A DNA stretch of 51,248 bases from Deltaproteobacteria bacterium (GCA_003599195.1 QZIZ01000007.1:1-51248); one strand, 5' to 3'; positions 10,204 through 18,100 are shown, counted from the stretch's first letter. Made by a program: numbers and translations. Notes: a model not told the origin generated them from the sequence alone.

Positions 10204-11004
10204 ATGGACCTGCGGAGGCTGCTCCGAATGGCCGTTCTCCAGGCAGCCCTGGGGCTGCTGGGGGTCTTGGTTCTCTGGCCCCCGGCGGCCCCGGCCCAGG
10301 AGGAGGTGACCTCGCCCATCCGCCGCTATAAGGAGCGGGAAGCCAGCACCGGATATTACGAGGATTACGAGGTCAAACCCCGCCGCGCCCGCCCCTTCGT
10401 GGGCGCACCGGAAGTGCAGCGGCGGTACTCTCCGGTCACCCCTTACCGGCCCCGGGCAGCGATAGAACCCCAGGCCCGTTCCTACCTACAAGACTCCCAT
10501 GCCGGCATCCAGTTCTACGAAACCCGGCATTGCGAAGAATGCCACGTGAAGGAGGCCAATCAAGCCCACACCATCCGGGGAAACCTGACCTGCCGGCAGT
10601 GCCACGGGGGAGAGCCGATTGCGGGCATAAATTATTATTACTCGCCCATGAACCCCATCCGGCGGCATGCTTACGTGTGCAGCAAATGCCATGAAGGGGC
10701 CTCCGTCTCCTTTGCCACCTATGAAGTGCATGAACGCGAAACGGGAGCTGCCAGCACCCGGAAGACCTTTCCTTCGCTCTATTACACCAATTGGTTCATG
10801 TACCTGCTGATCGTGGGCACGCTGGCCTTCTTCGGCCTGCATACCCTCATCTGGGTAGGCAAGGAATCTTACCATGCCATTCGCGAAAAAATGAAGCCGG
10901 AGCCGGAGTCCAAACCTGAGATTGAGCCTGAACCCGAGCCTGAGCCCGAACCCCAGGAAAAGGCCCCTCCCGAGAAACCGGAACCCAAGGAGCCGGAAAA
11001 ATGA
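10204..11004 (+). CDS. Membrane-anchored trihaem cytochrome c
   Basis: 266 residues with an N-terminal signal (cut near APAQEE), three CXXCH motifs (CEECH, CRQCH, CSKCH; about residues 112-165) and one TM helix (NWFMYLLIVGTLAFFGLHTL, about 200-220). A cytoplasmic tail of Glu-Pro repeats ends the protein. GGAG precedes the ATG. It lies 11 bases after the octahaem gene and its last codon overlaps the start of the cytochrome b gene (ATGA). This arrangement suggests it passes electrons from the b-type subunit to the octahaem lipoprotein. The Glu/Pro tail is of unknown use and may be a spacer or docking segment. Confidence 0.86.
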   Translation: MDLRRLLRMAVLQAALGLLGVLVLWPPAAPAQEEVTSPIRRYKEREASTGYYEDYEVKPRRARPFVGAPEVQRRYSPVTPYRPRAAIEPQARSYLQDSHAGIQFYETRHCEECHVKEANQAHTIRGNLTCRQCHGGEPIAGINYYYSPMNPIRRHAYVCSKCHEGASVSFATYEVHERETGAASTRKTFPSLYYTNWFMYLLIVGTLAFFGLHTLIWVGKESYHAIREKMKPEPESKPEIEPEPEPEPEPQEKAPPEKPEPKEPEK

Positions 11005-11831
11005 ATGGACCAGTGCGAATAGTCCGGTTCAATGTCCTTGACCGCCTCTTTCATGTCTTCATCATGGTGACCTTCCTGATCCAGGCGGTCACCGGCATGG
11101 GACGCCTGCTGTTCTCCACCAACTGGGGCAAGACCGTGGTCAACCTTTTCGGCGGCTACGACGGCGCCACCACCGTCCATAAAACGGTGGGCATCCTGAT
11201 GATCATCGGTTTTGTGATCCACATCATTTACGTCCTGGCCAAAGTGGAATGGAAGTCCTGGCGGAAAAGCCTGTTTGACGCGGATTCCCTGGTGCCCCGG
11301 CCTGCGGACGCGGTCCACTTCGGCCAAAAGGTGCGCTGGTTCTTCGGCTTGGGGCCGCCCCCGGCCTTCGACCGCTGGACCTATTGGGAGAAATTCGACT
11401 ATTGGGCGGTTTTTTGGGGCCTGCCCCTGCTGGGAATCACCGGGCTGATGCTCATGTATCCTTTGGCCGTCAGCCGCATCGTGCCCGGCTGGGTCTTGAA
11501 TATCCTGGTGCTTCTCCACCGGGCCGAGGCCTTGCTGGCCATGCTCTATATCTTCATCATCCACTTCACCATCGGCCACCTGCGCCGGGGCATGTTCCCC
11601 ATGAATGAATGCATGTTCGCGGGCAGCGTGGAGCTGGAAAAGGAGCGGGAGGAAAAACCCCTGTGGATCGCCCGGCTCCGGGAGGAAGGAAAGTTGGAGG
11701 AGGCCGTAGTTCCGGGGCCGCCCCCCTGGTACCGGGTGGTGTATTTTGTCTTCGGCTATACGGCCTTGACCATCGGCCTGTATCTGCTCGTTACCATAAT
11801 TGTCTACCGGAATTACATTAAATGGCACTGA
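11001..11831 (+). CDS. Di-haem cytochrome b membrane subunit (FdnI/HydC-like)
   Basis: 276 residues with about five TM helices. Conserved His positions suit b-haem ligation: the first helix begins NVLDRLFHVFIMVTFL, the second carries VHKTVGILMIIGFVIHIIY, and a later one has HRAEALLAMLYIFIIHFTIGH. This pattern belongs to the cytochrome b subunits of formate dehydrogenase-N and Ni-Fe hydrogenases, which oxidise or reduce menaquinone. A last TM helix ends the protein. It is translationally coupled to the trihaem gene. Inference: the three genes form a quinone/cytochrome c oxidoreductase with no catalytic formate or hydrogen subunit nearby. Confidence 0.88.
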   Translation: MNGPVRIVRFNVLDRLFHVFIMVTFLIQAVTGMGRLLFSTNWGKTVVNLFGGYDGATTVHKTVGILMIIGFVIHIIYVLAKVEWKSWRKSLFDADSLVPRPADAVHFGQKVRWFFGLGPPPAFDRWTYWEKFDYWAVFWGLPLLGITGLMLMYPLAVSRIVPGWVLNILVLLHRAEALLAMLYIFIIHFTIGHLRRGMFPMNECMFAGSVELEKEREEKPLWIARLREEGKLEEAVVPGPPPWYRVVYFVFGYTALTIGLYLLVTIIVYRNYIKWH

Positions 11832-11899
11832 GACGCGCCTGAGCCTGTCTCTGGAAAATCGCGGCCCAGGCCGCCCCAAAATATTGATAGAGTACTTGG

Positions 11900-11930
11900 A
11901 AGCGCATCCGCAAATGGAGCGGGTGCGCTT
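11900..11930 (+). terminator. Strong hairpin, possible terminator of the cytochrome operon
   Basis: Twelve-base stem AAGCGCATCCGC / GCGGGTGCGCTT with one G-U pair and a 7-base loop, followed by CTTGCTTTC. The weak T-run makes Rho-independent termination uncertain, and the hairpin lies within the coding-like remnant. Confidence 0.4.
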
Positions 11931-12005
11931 CTTGCTTTCGGGGATCTCCCACAAGAAACCAAGGTAAGGTAATAATAATTTTCACAAATAATCCTTAGAA
12001 CAAAT

Positions 12006-12035
12006 TTTACACAGGTAACTATATTAAAATAGTAT
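12006..12035 (+). promoter_or_regulatory. Putative promoter of the two small membrane-protein genes
   Basis: TTTACA (12006-12011), 18-base spacer, TAGTAT (12030-12035), in very AT-rich sequence, about 90 bases before the ATG at 12128. Confidence 0.35.
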
Positions 12036-12127
12036 ATTATAAATCGGTAGGAATAAATAAGACCACTTATAAGCCCTGAAAGGGCTAGAAAAAAAGAGAG
12101 CAACAAACTGAAGGAGGATGTGCTGAT

Positions 12128-12592
12128 ATGCCTAAGGAAGTATTTATCCTTTCCCACGCAGTCTTCGGGACCATTGGGGCCTTGGCGGCGGTGTGGGTCT
12201 TTGTGGAAGCCCTTAACATCCATCAGGAAAACGTAACAAGGATTAAGTATATGAGCCTGGTGGTGGCATTGTCCGTCTGGCTGTCTTACCTTGTTGGCGG
12301 GTATTTTTACGTCAAGTTCTACGGCGTCACCGATAAGACCATCATTCTGGCCGGTCCCTGGCCCTGGGCCCACAAATTTGCCATGGAAGTAAAAGAGCAT
12401 GTCTTTTTCATCCTGTTGGTGCTGGCCACCTATTTGCCCATCGCGGTCCGGGACCCTCATCTCTTGGGTGAAAAAGGCAACAAAAGCCTGGTCTTGACTG
12501 TTTCAGGATTGGTAATGCTATTGGTTATGGCCATGGACGGCTATGGCGCCCTGATCATTATGGGCGCCAAGCAAGGCCTGTTAGCGAGGTGA
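12128..12592 (+). CDS. Four-helix membrane protein with conserved-looking His residues
   Basis: 154 residues, about four TM helices. The product begins MPKEVFILSHAVFGTIGALA and contains His in the first helix, in ALNIHQEN and twice in WAHKFAMEVKEHVFFILL, which could ligate haem or metal. I do not recognise a named family. AGGAGG lies upstream of the ATG. It is followed after four bases by another small membrane protein, and both lie behind the cytochrome operon on the same strand with their own likely promoter. An electron-transfer or membrane-complex role is a guess from context. Confidence 0.7.
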   Translation: MPKEVFILSHAVFGTIGALAAVWVFVEALNIHQENVTRIKYMSLVVALSVWLSYLVGGYFYVKFYGVTDKTIILAGPWPWAHKFAMEVKEHVFFILLVLATYLPIAVRDPHLLGEKGNKSLVLTVSGLVMLLVMAMDGYGALIIMGAKQGLLAR

Positions 12593-12596
12593 TTTC

Positions 12597-12905
12597 ATGC
12601 AAAACACACTTAGCAGATTCAATGCGGGATTCGGTTTGGCCACGGCCATTATCATTATCTTGACGTCCGTGCTGTTGGTAATCAAAGAAGTCAACAAAGG
12701 TTTGAAGGGGTGGTTCGCCGGCTTATCAGGGCATCACTGGACCACCCATGGGGTCTTGACCATCCTAGCCTTTGTCATTCTGGGCCTGCTGCTTTCCCAA
12801 ATCCGGTTAGAGGAAAAATGGGACGCAAAAAAACTCGCGGTTGTTATCTTGACGGCCACCATCCTGGGAGGCCTGATCGTGACCATATTCTTCCTGGTCC
12901 ACTGA
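12597..12905 (+). CDS. Small three-helix membrane protein
   Basis: 102 residues with three TM helices. A GLSGHHWTTHGVLT segment between helices one and two supplies three His residues. The ribosome site GAGGTG precedes the ATG and the gap from the upstream gene is only four bases, so the two are co-expressed and perhaps form one complex. Function unknown. It converges on tupC at 12908 with almost no space and no obvious terminator. Confidence 0.68.
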   Translation: MQNTLSRFNAGFGLATAIIIILTSVLLVIKEVNKGLKGWFAGLSGHHWTTHGVLTILAFVILGLLLSQIRLEEKWDAKKLAVVILTATILGGLIVTIFFLVH

Positions 12906-12907
12906 TA

Positions 12908-13567
12908 TCAAGCTTTACTGGGGAAAAGCCTGCCGTTCTTGATCAATAAAAGCCGGTCCCCCAGCCTCTGGGCCTGGGCCGGGTCGTGGGTCACCATGAT
13001 GATGGTGGCCCTTTTCTTTTCCTGCATCTCCAGGATGATCCTCTCGATGATTTCGGAGTTCTCCTGATCAATGGACGCGGTGGGCTCGTCCAGGAAGAGG
13101 ACTTCTGGCTCCAGGACCATGGCCCGGGCCAGCCCCAGGCGCTTGCTCTGGCCGGTGGAAAGCTCCAAGGCCCGCTGCCGCTTTTTGTCCGCCAGGCCCA
13201 CCACCTCCAGGATGGCCCCCACCCTCGCCTCGATCTCCCGGCGCTCAAAGCCCCGGATTTTCAAGCCGTAAGCCACGTTATTAAAGACCGAAGTGTTGAA
13301 GACCCCGACGTTGGGCAGCAGCAAAGTGATCCGGCGCTTTAATTCCAGATCAAGGGCCAGGGGCCGCCCGCCGGCGAGGTAGTTGACCCGCCCCTTATCC
13401 GGGGCCTCCAGCAGGGCGCAGACCCTTAGCAGGGTGGATTTGCCGGTGCCGTTGGGGCCCTTCAAGACATGGGTCAACCCGGGCTCGAAGACCCAGGAGC
13501 AATCTTGCAGGATAACCTGGCCGTTATAGGTCTTGGAGACCTGGCTCAATTCCAGGCTTAATCCCAT
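12908..13567 (-). CDS. tupC: Tungstate-type ABC transporter ATPase
   Basis: 219 residues, the cytoplasmic ATPase of the oxyanion importer. Walker A is GPNGTGKST, the signature is LSTGQSKRLGLA (a variant of LSGGQ), Walker B is VLFLDEPTASID, and the switch His is in VTHDPAQ. The segment NTSVFNNVAYGLKIRG is typical of TupC/WtpC proteins. Odd point: where the family has a Q-loop Gln (VFQQP or similar) this protein reads LLLPNVGVF, so the Gln seems to be Pro. The gene overlaps tupB by ten bases, indicating translational coupling. No regulatory Mop domain is fused to it. Confidence 0.9.
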   Translation of the reverse strand: MGLSLELSQVSKTYNGQVILQDCSWVFEPGLTHVLKGPNGTGKSTLLRVCALLEAPDKGRVNYLAGGRPLALDLELKRRITLLLPNVGVFNTSVFNNVAYGLKIRGFERREIEARVGAILEVVGLADKKRQRALELSTGQSKRLGLARAMVLEPEVLFLDEPTASIDQENSEIIERIILEMQEKKRATIIMVTHDPAQAQRLGDRLLLIKNGRLFPSKA

Positions 13568-14277
13568 AAGACGACCCCGGAGCCGGTGCGGCCCAGCCTC
13601 TGCAAGGCCCTGAAGACCAGGTTGATCAACAGCGACAGGCCTAACAGGATGACGCCCAGGGCAATGGCCAGGTCGAAGTTCCCTTTATCCGTTTCCAAGG
13701 CGATGGTGGTGGTCATCACCCGGGTATAACCGGCTATGTTGCCCCCCACCATGATCACCGCGCCCACCTCCGCGGTCACCCGGCCCAAACCGGCGATACC
13801 CCCGGTCATGATGCCGTACCGGGCCTCCCGGATCACGGTGAGGGCCTCTTGCAGGGGGTTGGCCCCCAGGACCTGGGCCGCCTGCCGGATGACGGGGTTG
13901 ACGTTGACGATGGCGGTGTGGGATAGCGACGTGACGATGGGAAAGACCAGGATGAACTGGGCGATGATCATGGCCCCGGGGGTGTAGAGAAGTTCCATAA
14001 AGCCCAAAGGCCCGCTCCGGGAAAGGAGCAGATAGACAAAAAGGCCCACCACTACCGGGGGCAGCCCCATGCCGGTGTTGATCAGGCTGAGGATCAGCCC
14101 CCGGAGCGGCACCCTTTTCAAGGCCAGCAAGGCCCCCAGGGGCAGGCCCAAGAGAAAAGCCAGGATTAAGGCCGCGCCCGAGACCTTGATAGAGAGCCAG
14201 ATGATTTTTAGCAGTTCGGGATCGAGCGCGATGATGAGTTTAAACGCGCTGATAAATCCCTGGAGAATGGTATCCAT
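13558..14277 (-). CDS. tupB: Tungstate-type ABC transporter permease
   Basis: 239 residues, about five to six TM helices, the inner-membrane channel. The cytoplasmic coupling (EAA-like) loop is visible around VIREARYGIMTGGIAGLGR. The segment EVGAVIMVGGNIAGYTRVMT followed by ALETDKGNFDLAIALG is characteristic of TupB permeases. Its start abuts the stop of the tupA gene at 14278, and its 3' end overlaps tupC, so tupA-tupB-tupC is one translational unit on the minus strand. Confidence 0.92.
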   Translation of the reverse strand: MDTILQGFISAFKLIIALDPELLKIIWLSIKVSGAALILAFLLGLPLGALLALKRVPLRGLILSLINTGMGLPPVVVGLFVYLLLSRSGPLGFMELLYTPGAMIIAQFILVFPIVTSLSHTAIVNVNPVIRQAAQVLGANPLQEALTVIREARYGIMTGGIAGLGRVTAEVGAVIMVGGNIAGYTRVMTTTIALETDKGNFDLAIALGVILLGLSLLINLVFRALQRLGRTGSGVVLWD

Positions 14278-15102
14278 TTATTTGGCATTGGGAATAAAAA
14301 GCTGATTCCCGTGCTTATCCTTAAACGTGGCGATGGCCTGCTGGCCTTCCGGGGAGATGAGCCAGTCAATGAAGAGCATGGCTTCTTTAAATTTCGCCTG
14401 CTTATGTTTTCCGGGATTGACGGCCATCACCCCGTATTGATTGAATAAAATGGGATCACCTTCCAGGACCATCACCATTTCCAGCTTGTCCTTGTCCTTG
14501 GTGGCCAGCCAGGTGGACCGGTCAGTGAGGGTGTAGGCCCGCTTTTCGTTGGCGATGCGCTGGGTCTTTTCCTGGCCCTGGCCCGTTTGGAGATACCATT
14601 TCCGGCCCTGGGGGGCGATCTTAGCCAGTTTCCAAAGGGCCAGTTCTTTTACGTGGGTACCGGATTTGTCCCCCCGGGAGACAAAAGTATAACCTCGGTC
14701 GGCAATCTCGCGCAGGGCTACTTGGGCTGTTTTTACATTTATGATATTTGCTCGATCATCGGTCGATCCGATAATTACAAAATCGTTATACATGACATCG
14801 TGGCGGCGGACAAAAAAACCAGCCTCCACCGCCTGCAATTCCTGCTCCTTGGCGTGGACCATAACCACGTCCGCGTCGCCCCGTTTGCCGATCTCGATGG
14901 CGGCCCCGGTACCCACGGCCAAAATATCTACCTTGATACCGGTCTTTTTCTCAAACAGCGGCAGGATATAGTCGAAAAAGCCGGAATTCTGGGTGCTGCT
15001 GGTCCCGGCGCAGCGGATCCTGGTTTGGGCCCAGGCGGAACCAACGGCCAGGCCCAGGACTAAAGCCGCCAGCAGCCCGGCAAGGCTTCTTTTGCACAGC
15101 AT
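14278..15102 (-). CDS. tupA: Tungstate-binding periplasmic protein, copy 1
   Basis: 274 residues with a Sec signal (cleavage after SAWA). The mature protein starts with an oxyanion-binding segment CAGTSSTQNSGFFDYILP, the TupA hallmark, and carries GDADVVMVHAKEQE, MYNDFVIIG and FVSRGDKSGTH. It delivers tungstate (possibly molybdate) to TupB. It directly adjoins tupB. GAGGT precedes the ATG. It is a close paralogue of the protein at 15289-16113 and a distant one of 16142-17002; a 186-base gap separates it from the other two. Confidence 0.9.
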   Translation of the reverse strand: MLCKRSLAGLLAALVLGLAVGSAWAQTRIRCAGTSSTQNSGFFDYILPLFEKKTGIKVDILAVGTGAAIEIGKRGDADVVMVHAKEQELQAVEAGFFVRRHDVMYNDFVIIGSTDDRANIINVKTAQVALREIADRGYTFVSRGDKSGTHVKELALWKLAKIAPQGRKWYLQTGQGQEKTQRIANEKRAYTLTDRSTWLATKDKDKLEMVMVLEGDPILFNQYGVMAVNPGKHKQAKFKEAMLFIDWLISPEGQQAIATFKDKHGNQLFIPNAK

Positions 15103-15288
15103 TTCTTACCTCGGATGAGCACTCTGGCACAGCCCAATAGATTCTATACAAAATTATGAAGATACAATTACTGTGCCATAACAAGCCAAACCGAGTACGA
15201 CTAAAGGTTCTTAAGGTGAGCAGTAAGCAGCAAAATATAACCGATCCCCAACCGGCTTGTTTTCTGCTCACTGCTCACCCCTCACTAC
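15103..15288. other. Gap between tupA copies 1 and 2, with inverted repeat and heptamer array
   Basis: TGGCACAG (15125-15132) and CTGTGCCA (15171-15178) form an 8-base inverted repeat around a 38-base AT-rich core, a possible regulatory or RNA-processing structure ahead of tupA copy 1. From about 15211 to 15300 a period-7 array (CTGCTCA-CTGCTCA-CCCCTCA-CTACTCA) runs up to and over the stop codon of the upstream copy at 15289. Confidence 0.55.
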
Positions 15289-16113
15289 TCACTGTTTTTT
15301 CGCATTGGGAATAAAAAGCTGATTCCCGTGCTTATCTTTGAATGCGCCGATGGCCTGCTGGCCTTCGGGGGAGACGAGCCAGTTAATGAAAATCATGGCC
15401 TCTTTATTCTTCGCCTGCTTATGCTTCTCCGGATTGACCGCCATCACCCCGTATTGATTGAATAAAACGGGGTCCCCTTCCAGGACCACCACCATCTCCA
15501 GCCTGTCCTTGTCCTTAGTGGCCAGCCAGGTGCCCCGGTCGGTGAGGGTGTAGCCCTTTTTCTCATTGGCGATGCGCTGGGTCTTTTCCATACCCTGGCC
15601 CACTTCCAGATACCACTTCTGGCCCTTGGGATCGACACCCGCGGCCTTCCAGAGGGCCAGCTCCTTGGAATGGGTGCCGGATTTGTCGCCCCGGGAGACA
15701 AAGGGCGATCCTTGGGCTGCGATCTTTTTCAAGGCCTCCGCCGCGGACTTCATGCCCTTAATCTTTAAGGGATCGTTGGTTGGGCCGATGATCACGAAAT
15801 CATTATACATCAGGTCATGGCGGTTGACGAAGGCCCCTTCTTTCACGGCCTTCAATTCCTGTTCCTTGGCGTGGACCATGACCACGTCCGCGTCGCCCCT
15901 CTTGCCGATCTCAATGGCCGCGCCGGTGCCCACGGCCACCACGTCCACCTTGATGCCGGTCTTTTTCTCGAAGATGGGCAGTAGATAATCGAACATCCCG
16001 GAATTTTGGGTGCTGGTGGTGGACGCGCACTTGATCCTGGTTTCCGCAAAGACGTTTGCCGTAGTGGCCAATAGAGTGATCATAATCAAGGCGACCAAGC
16101 GTTTAGGATTCAT
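15289..16113 (-). CDS. Tungstate-binding periplasmic protein, copy 2
   Basis: 274 residues. Signal peptide ending NVFAE; mature start CASTTSTQNSGMFDYLLP, then GDADVVMVHAKEQE, LMYNDFVIIGP, FVSRGDKSGTH and, near the C-terminus, DKHGNQLFIPNAKK. Identity with copy 1 is high over the whole length, so it arose by tandem duplication. A second ATG lies one codon upstream (16116); 16113 is better spaced from the GGGGG ribosome site. The stop codon lies at the end of a heptamer array. It probably shares the TupBC channel with copy 1, perhaps with different affinity or oxyanion preference. Confidence 0.88.
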   Translation of the reverse strand: MNPKRLVALIMITLLATTANVFAETRIKCASTTSTQNSGMFDYLLPIFEKKTGIKVDVVAVGTGAAIEIGKRGDADVVMVHAKEQELKAVKEGAFVNRHDLMYNDFVIIGPTNDPLKIKGMKSAAEALKKIAAQGSPFVSRGDKSGTHSKELALWKAAGVDPKGQKWYLEVGQGMEKTQRIANEKKGYTLTDRGTWLATKDKDRLEMVVVLEGDPVLFNQYGVMAVNPEKHKQAKNKEAMIFINWLVSPEGQQAIGAFKDKHGNQLFIPNAKKQ

Positions 16114-16141
16114 CATCTTCCCCCTTTGTGTGAGCATTTGA

Positions 16142-17002
16142 TTAATCATCGAACTTTTTGGCGTAAGCAGCATCATTGTATAGCCCTTCGCTGTAGCGGT
16201 CCTTGCCGTAGTCGCTGATGATTTGTTGTCCCTGGGGCGATGCCACAAAACCGATGAATTTGGCGGCCAGGGCCGCGCCCGGAGTGGCCCCGGCGGGCTG
16301 GCACAGCGCGTGATAGGTGTTCACCAGCAGCTTGTCACCCTTAAACAAAATCTTCAGATCCGGGACTTCTTTCTTGGCCGCCACCCAGGTGCTGCTGTCC
16401 ACCATGAAATAACCCTTTTCCTTATTGGCCCTTTTTAAAGTGGCGGTCATGAAATCCTTGGTGACCACGTACCAATCGCCTGCGGGTTTAATACCGGCTT
16501 TCTTCCAAATATCCATTTCTTTCTTATGGGTGCCGGAATTGTCCCCCCGGGAAAAGAACTTGGCCTTGGCCCCGGCGATCCGGCGGTAGGCGTCCAGCAC
16601 GTCTTTGGCCCCGGCGATTTTGGCTGGGTCACTCGCCGGGCCGACAATGAAGAATTCGTTGGAGCCGATCAAGGTGCGCTTCGCGGCCCAACCGTCCTTT
16701 ACCGCCTGCTTTTCCGCGGCGGGCGCGTGCACCATGATCATGTCCACTTTTTTATCTTTCAGGAGTTGCAAAGACTTGCCCGACCCGGACTTATACCAGG
16801 CCATCTTCGCATCGTTCTGCTTGCCGAAGGTCTCGGCCAGGACCTTTAACAGCCCCAATTCTCCGGGGCTGCCGGTGGCCAGGGAAAACTGCTGCGTCCC
16901 GCTGCCGTAAACCGCGGCGGGTTGGTCCGCGGCCATGGCGAAGGAAACATGCGCAGCCAGGATGATAATAGCCAAATACCCCAATACCTTTCTGACAGTC
17001 AT
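16142..17002 (-). CDS. Divergent oxyanion-binding periplasmic protein, copy 3
   Basis: 286 residues; signal peptide ending SFAMAA. It shares the family framework (VDMIMVHAPAAEKQAV, FFIVGPASDP, FFSRGDNSGTHKKEMDIWK, ASPQGQQII) but the N-terminal binding loop is SGTQQFSLATGS instead of TSTQNSG, so the ligand site differs. GGGAG precedes the ATG at 17002. It is the first gene after two tandem ModE-type operators (17157-17206) and 28 bases ahead of copy 2, so it heads the operon. Ligand unknown; tungstate, molybdate or another oxyanion are all possible. Confidence 0.84.
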   Translation of the reverse strand: MTVRKVLGYLAIIILAAHVSFAMAADQPAAVYGSGTQQFSLATGSPGELGLLKVLAETFGKQNDAKMAWYKSGSGKSLQLLKDKKVDMIMVHAPAAEKQAVKDGWAAKRTLIGSNEFFIVGPASDPAKIAGAKDVLDAYRRIAGAKAKFFSRGDNSGTHKKEMDIWKKAGIKPAGDWYVVTKDFMTATLKRANKEKGYFMVDSSTWVAAKKEVPDLKILFKGDKLLVNTYHALCQPAGATPGAALAAKFIGFVASPQGQQIISDYGKDRYSEGLYNDAAYAKKFDD

Positions 17003-17035
17003 CTTGCTTCTCCCTTGTCTTAATTGGCCGTCAGG

Positions 17036-17110
17036 ACTGCAGGGGCGAGTTCTCCCCGCTCCTGAGACGCTTAGGGGAGAGCACGGGCGGGGAAAACCCC
17101 GCCCCCACAA
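17036..17110. repeat. GC-rich palindromic repeat in the leader of the tup operon
   Basis: A perfect hairpin GGGCGGGG-AAAA-CCCCGCCC (17085-17104) plus a second GC-rich arm (GCGAGTTCTCCCCGC). It resembles a dispersed palindromic repeat rather than a terminator, since no T-run follows on the minus strand. It lies between the operators and the first binding-protein gene. Confidence 0.5.
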
Positions 17111-17156
17111 TCCTGGTGGCCAACTACATGTTTGACGGTAACTTGATATTAATTTA

Positions 17157-17206
17157 CGGTATTTTTTTATAAGAATAGCGTGCGATATTTTATTATAAGA
17201 ATAACG
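17157..17206 (-). promoter_or_regulatory. Two tandem ModE-type operators
   Basis: O1: CGGTATTTT-N6-AGAATAGCG (17157-17180). O2: CGATATTTT-N6-AGAATAACG (17183-17206). Both have 9-base arms and a 6-base spacer, the geometry of E. coli ModE sites (CGnTAT...ATAnCG). The O2 spacer contains a minus-strand TATAAT (17192-17197) that could be the -10 box of the tup operon, so binding would block transcription. Confidence 0.65.
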
Positions 17207-17263
17207 TTCAAAATTCAAGGGTTTTTTGCGGCTGGAAAGCGGAACCGAAGGGGTGTGAAACTG

Positions 17264-18078
17264 CTATTTCCCGAAGGGGCATTTCTGGGGAAAGGTGCAC
17301 ACCTTGCAATCGATGCAGAAAGCGCCGTGGCCCATGCGGGCCAGATCTTCCCGGGTGACGGCCAGGCCGGCCAGGAGACGGGGCAGCAGCAAGTCGAAAC
17401 TGGTGGTCTTATAATAAAGGGCGCAGGCCGGCACCCCCATGACCTGGACCGGGCCGATCTTAGCCAGCAAGGTCATGGCCCCCGGCAGAATGGGCGCGCC
17501 GTAAAGGAGGTCCTTCGCGCCCGCGTCCACCAATCCCTGGCGGGTCACGTCATCGGGGTCCACGGACAACCCCTAGTGGTCACAAGGAGATCCACCCCCA
17601 AATCCAGGAGTTCCTTTACCCCCGCACTGATGGCCCGGCGGTCGTCCGGCACGATCAGGGATTTTACGACCCGGCCCCCGAAATTCTCCACCTTGGCGGT
17701 GATGATGGGGACGAACTTATCCTCTATCAGCCCCATGAAGACCTCGGTGCCGGTGATCAGGGCGCCGACATTGGGGCGGCGCAGGTGCAAGACCTTAAAT
17801 AAAGGGCCTTCGCTGAGGATGGACATGGCCTTATGAAAATCGGCTCGGGGCAGGAACAGGGGAATGGCCCTGGTGGCTCCGAGAGTCCGCCCCTCGGTCA
17901 GCACCGTAAAACCCTGGCGGCAGGTGCACATGACTCCGGGCACCAGATTAAACATATACAGCCGGGATTCCTCCACCACCAGCAACCCGTCCCGGGCCGC
18001 GCGGAAATTGACCTTGCCCTCCCTGGGGGGAGTATCAATGATAACCCCTTCCCCGGCCATGGCCATGGCGAAGGCCAA
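17264..18078 (-). pseudogene. Molybdopterin-binding (MoCF-domain) protein, frameshifted and truncated
   Basis: Two abutting reading frames make one protein. The upstream frame (stop 17545) ends in VDLLVTT; the downstream frame resumes SVDPDDVTRQGLVDAG and ends with a Cys-rich tail CIDCKVC...CPFGK. The expected TTGG(L/M)SVDPDDVT motif is broken at 17570-17574, where AGGGG is one base short. Relatives of about 340 residues also have some 90 more N-terminal residues, not found upstream here. The gene starts at TTG 18078 behind AGGAGG. It therefore seems decayed, or the frameshift could be a sequence error in the G-run. Family members bind molybdopterin-like cofactor, fitting the tungstate locus. 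Confidence 0.72.
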
Positions 18079-18100
18079 CCTCCGTCTCCTCCTGTAAGAA

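Larger units (their letters stand above)
11832..12127 (+). other. Intergenic region with a coding-like remnant
   Basis: About 296 bases between the cytochrome b gene and the next operon. From about 11824 to the TAA at 11965-11967 one plus-strand frame is open and protein-like (it includes KILIEYLEAHPQMERV and FLLSGISHKKPR) but has no ATG, GTG or TTG start, so it looks like the 3' end of a lost gene. AT-rich promoter sequence and a leader with a GCCCT-GAA-AGGGC hairpin (12076-12088) follow. Confidence 0.4.
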
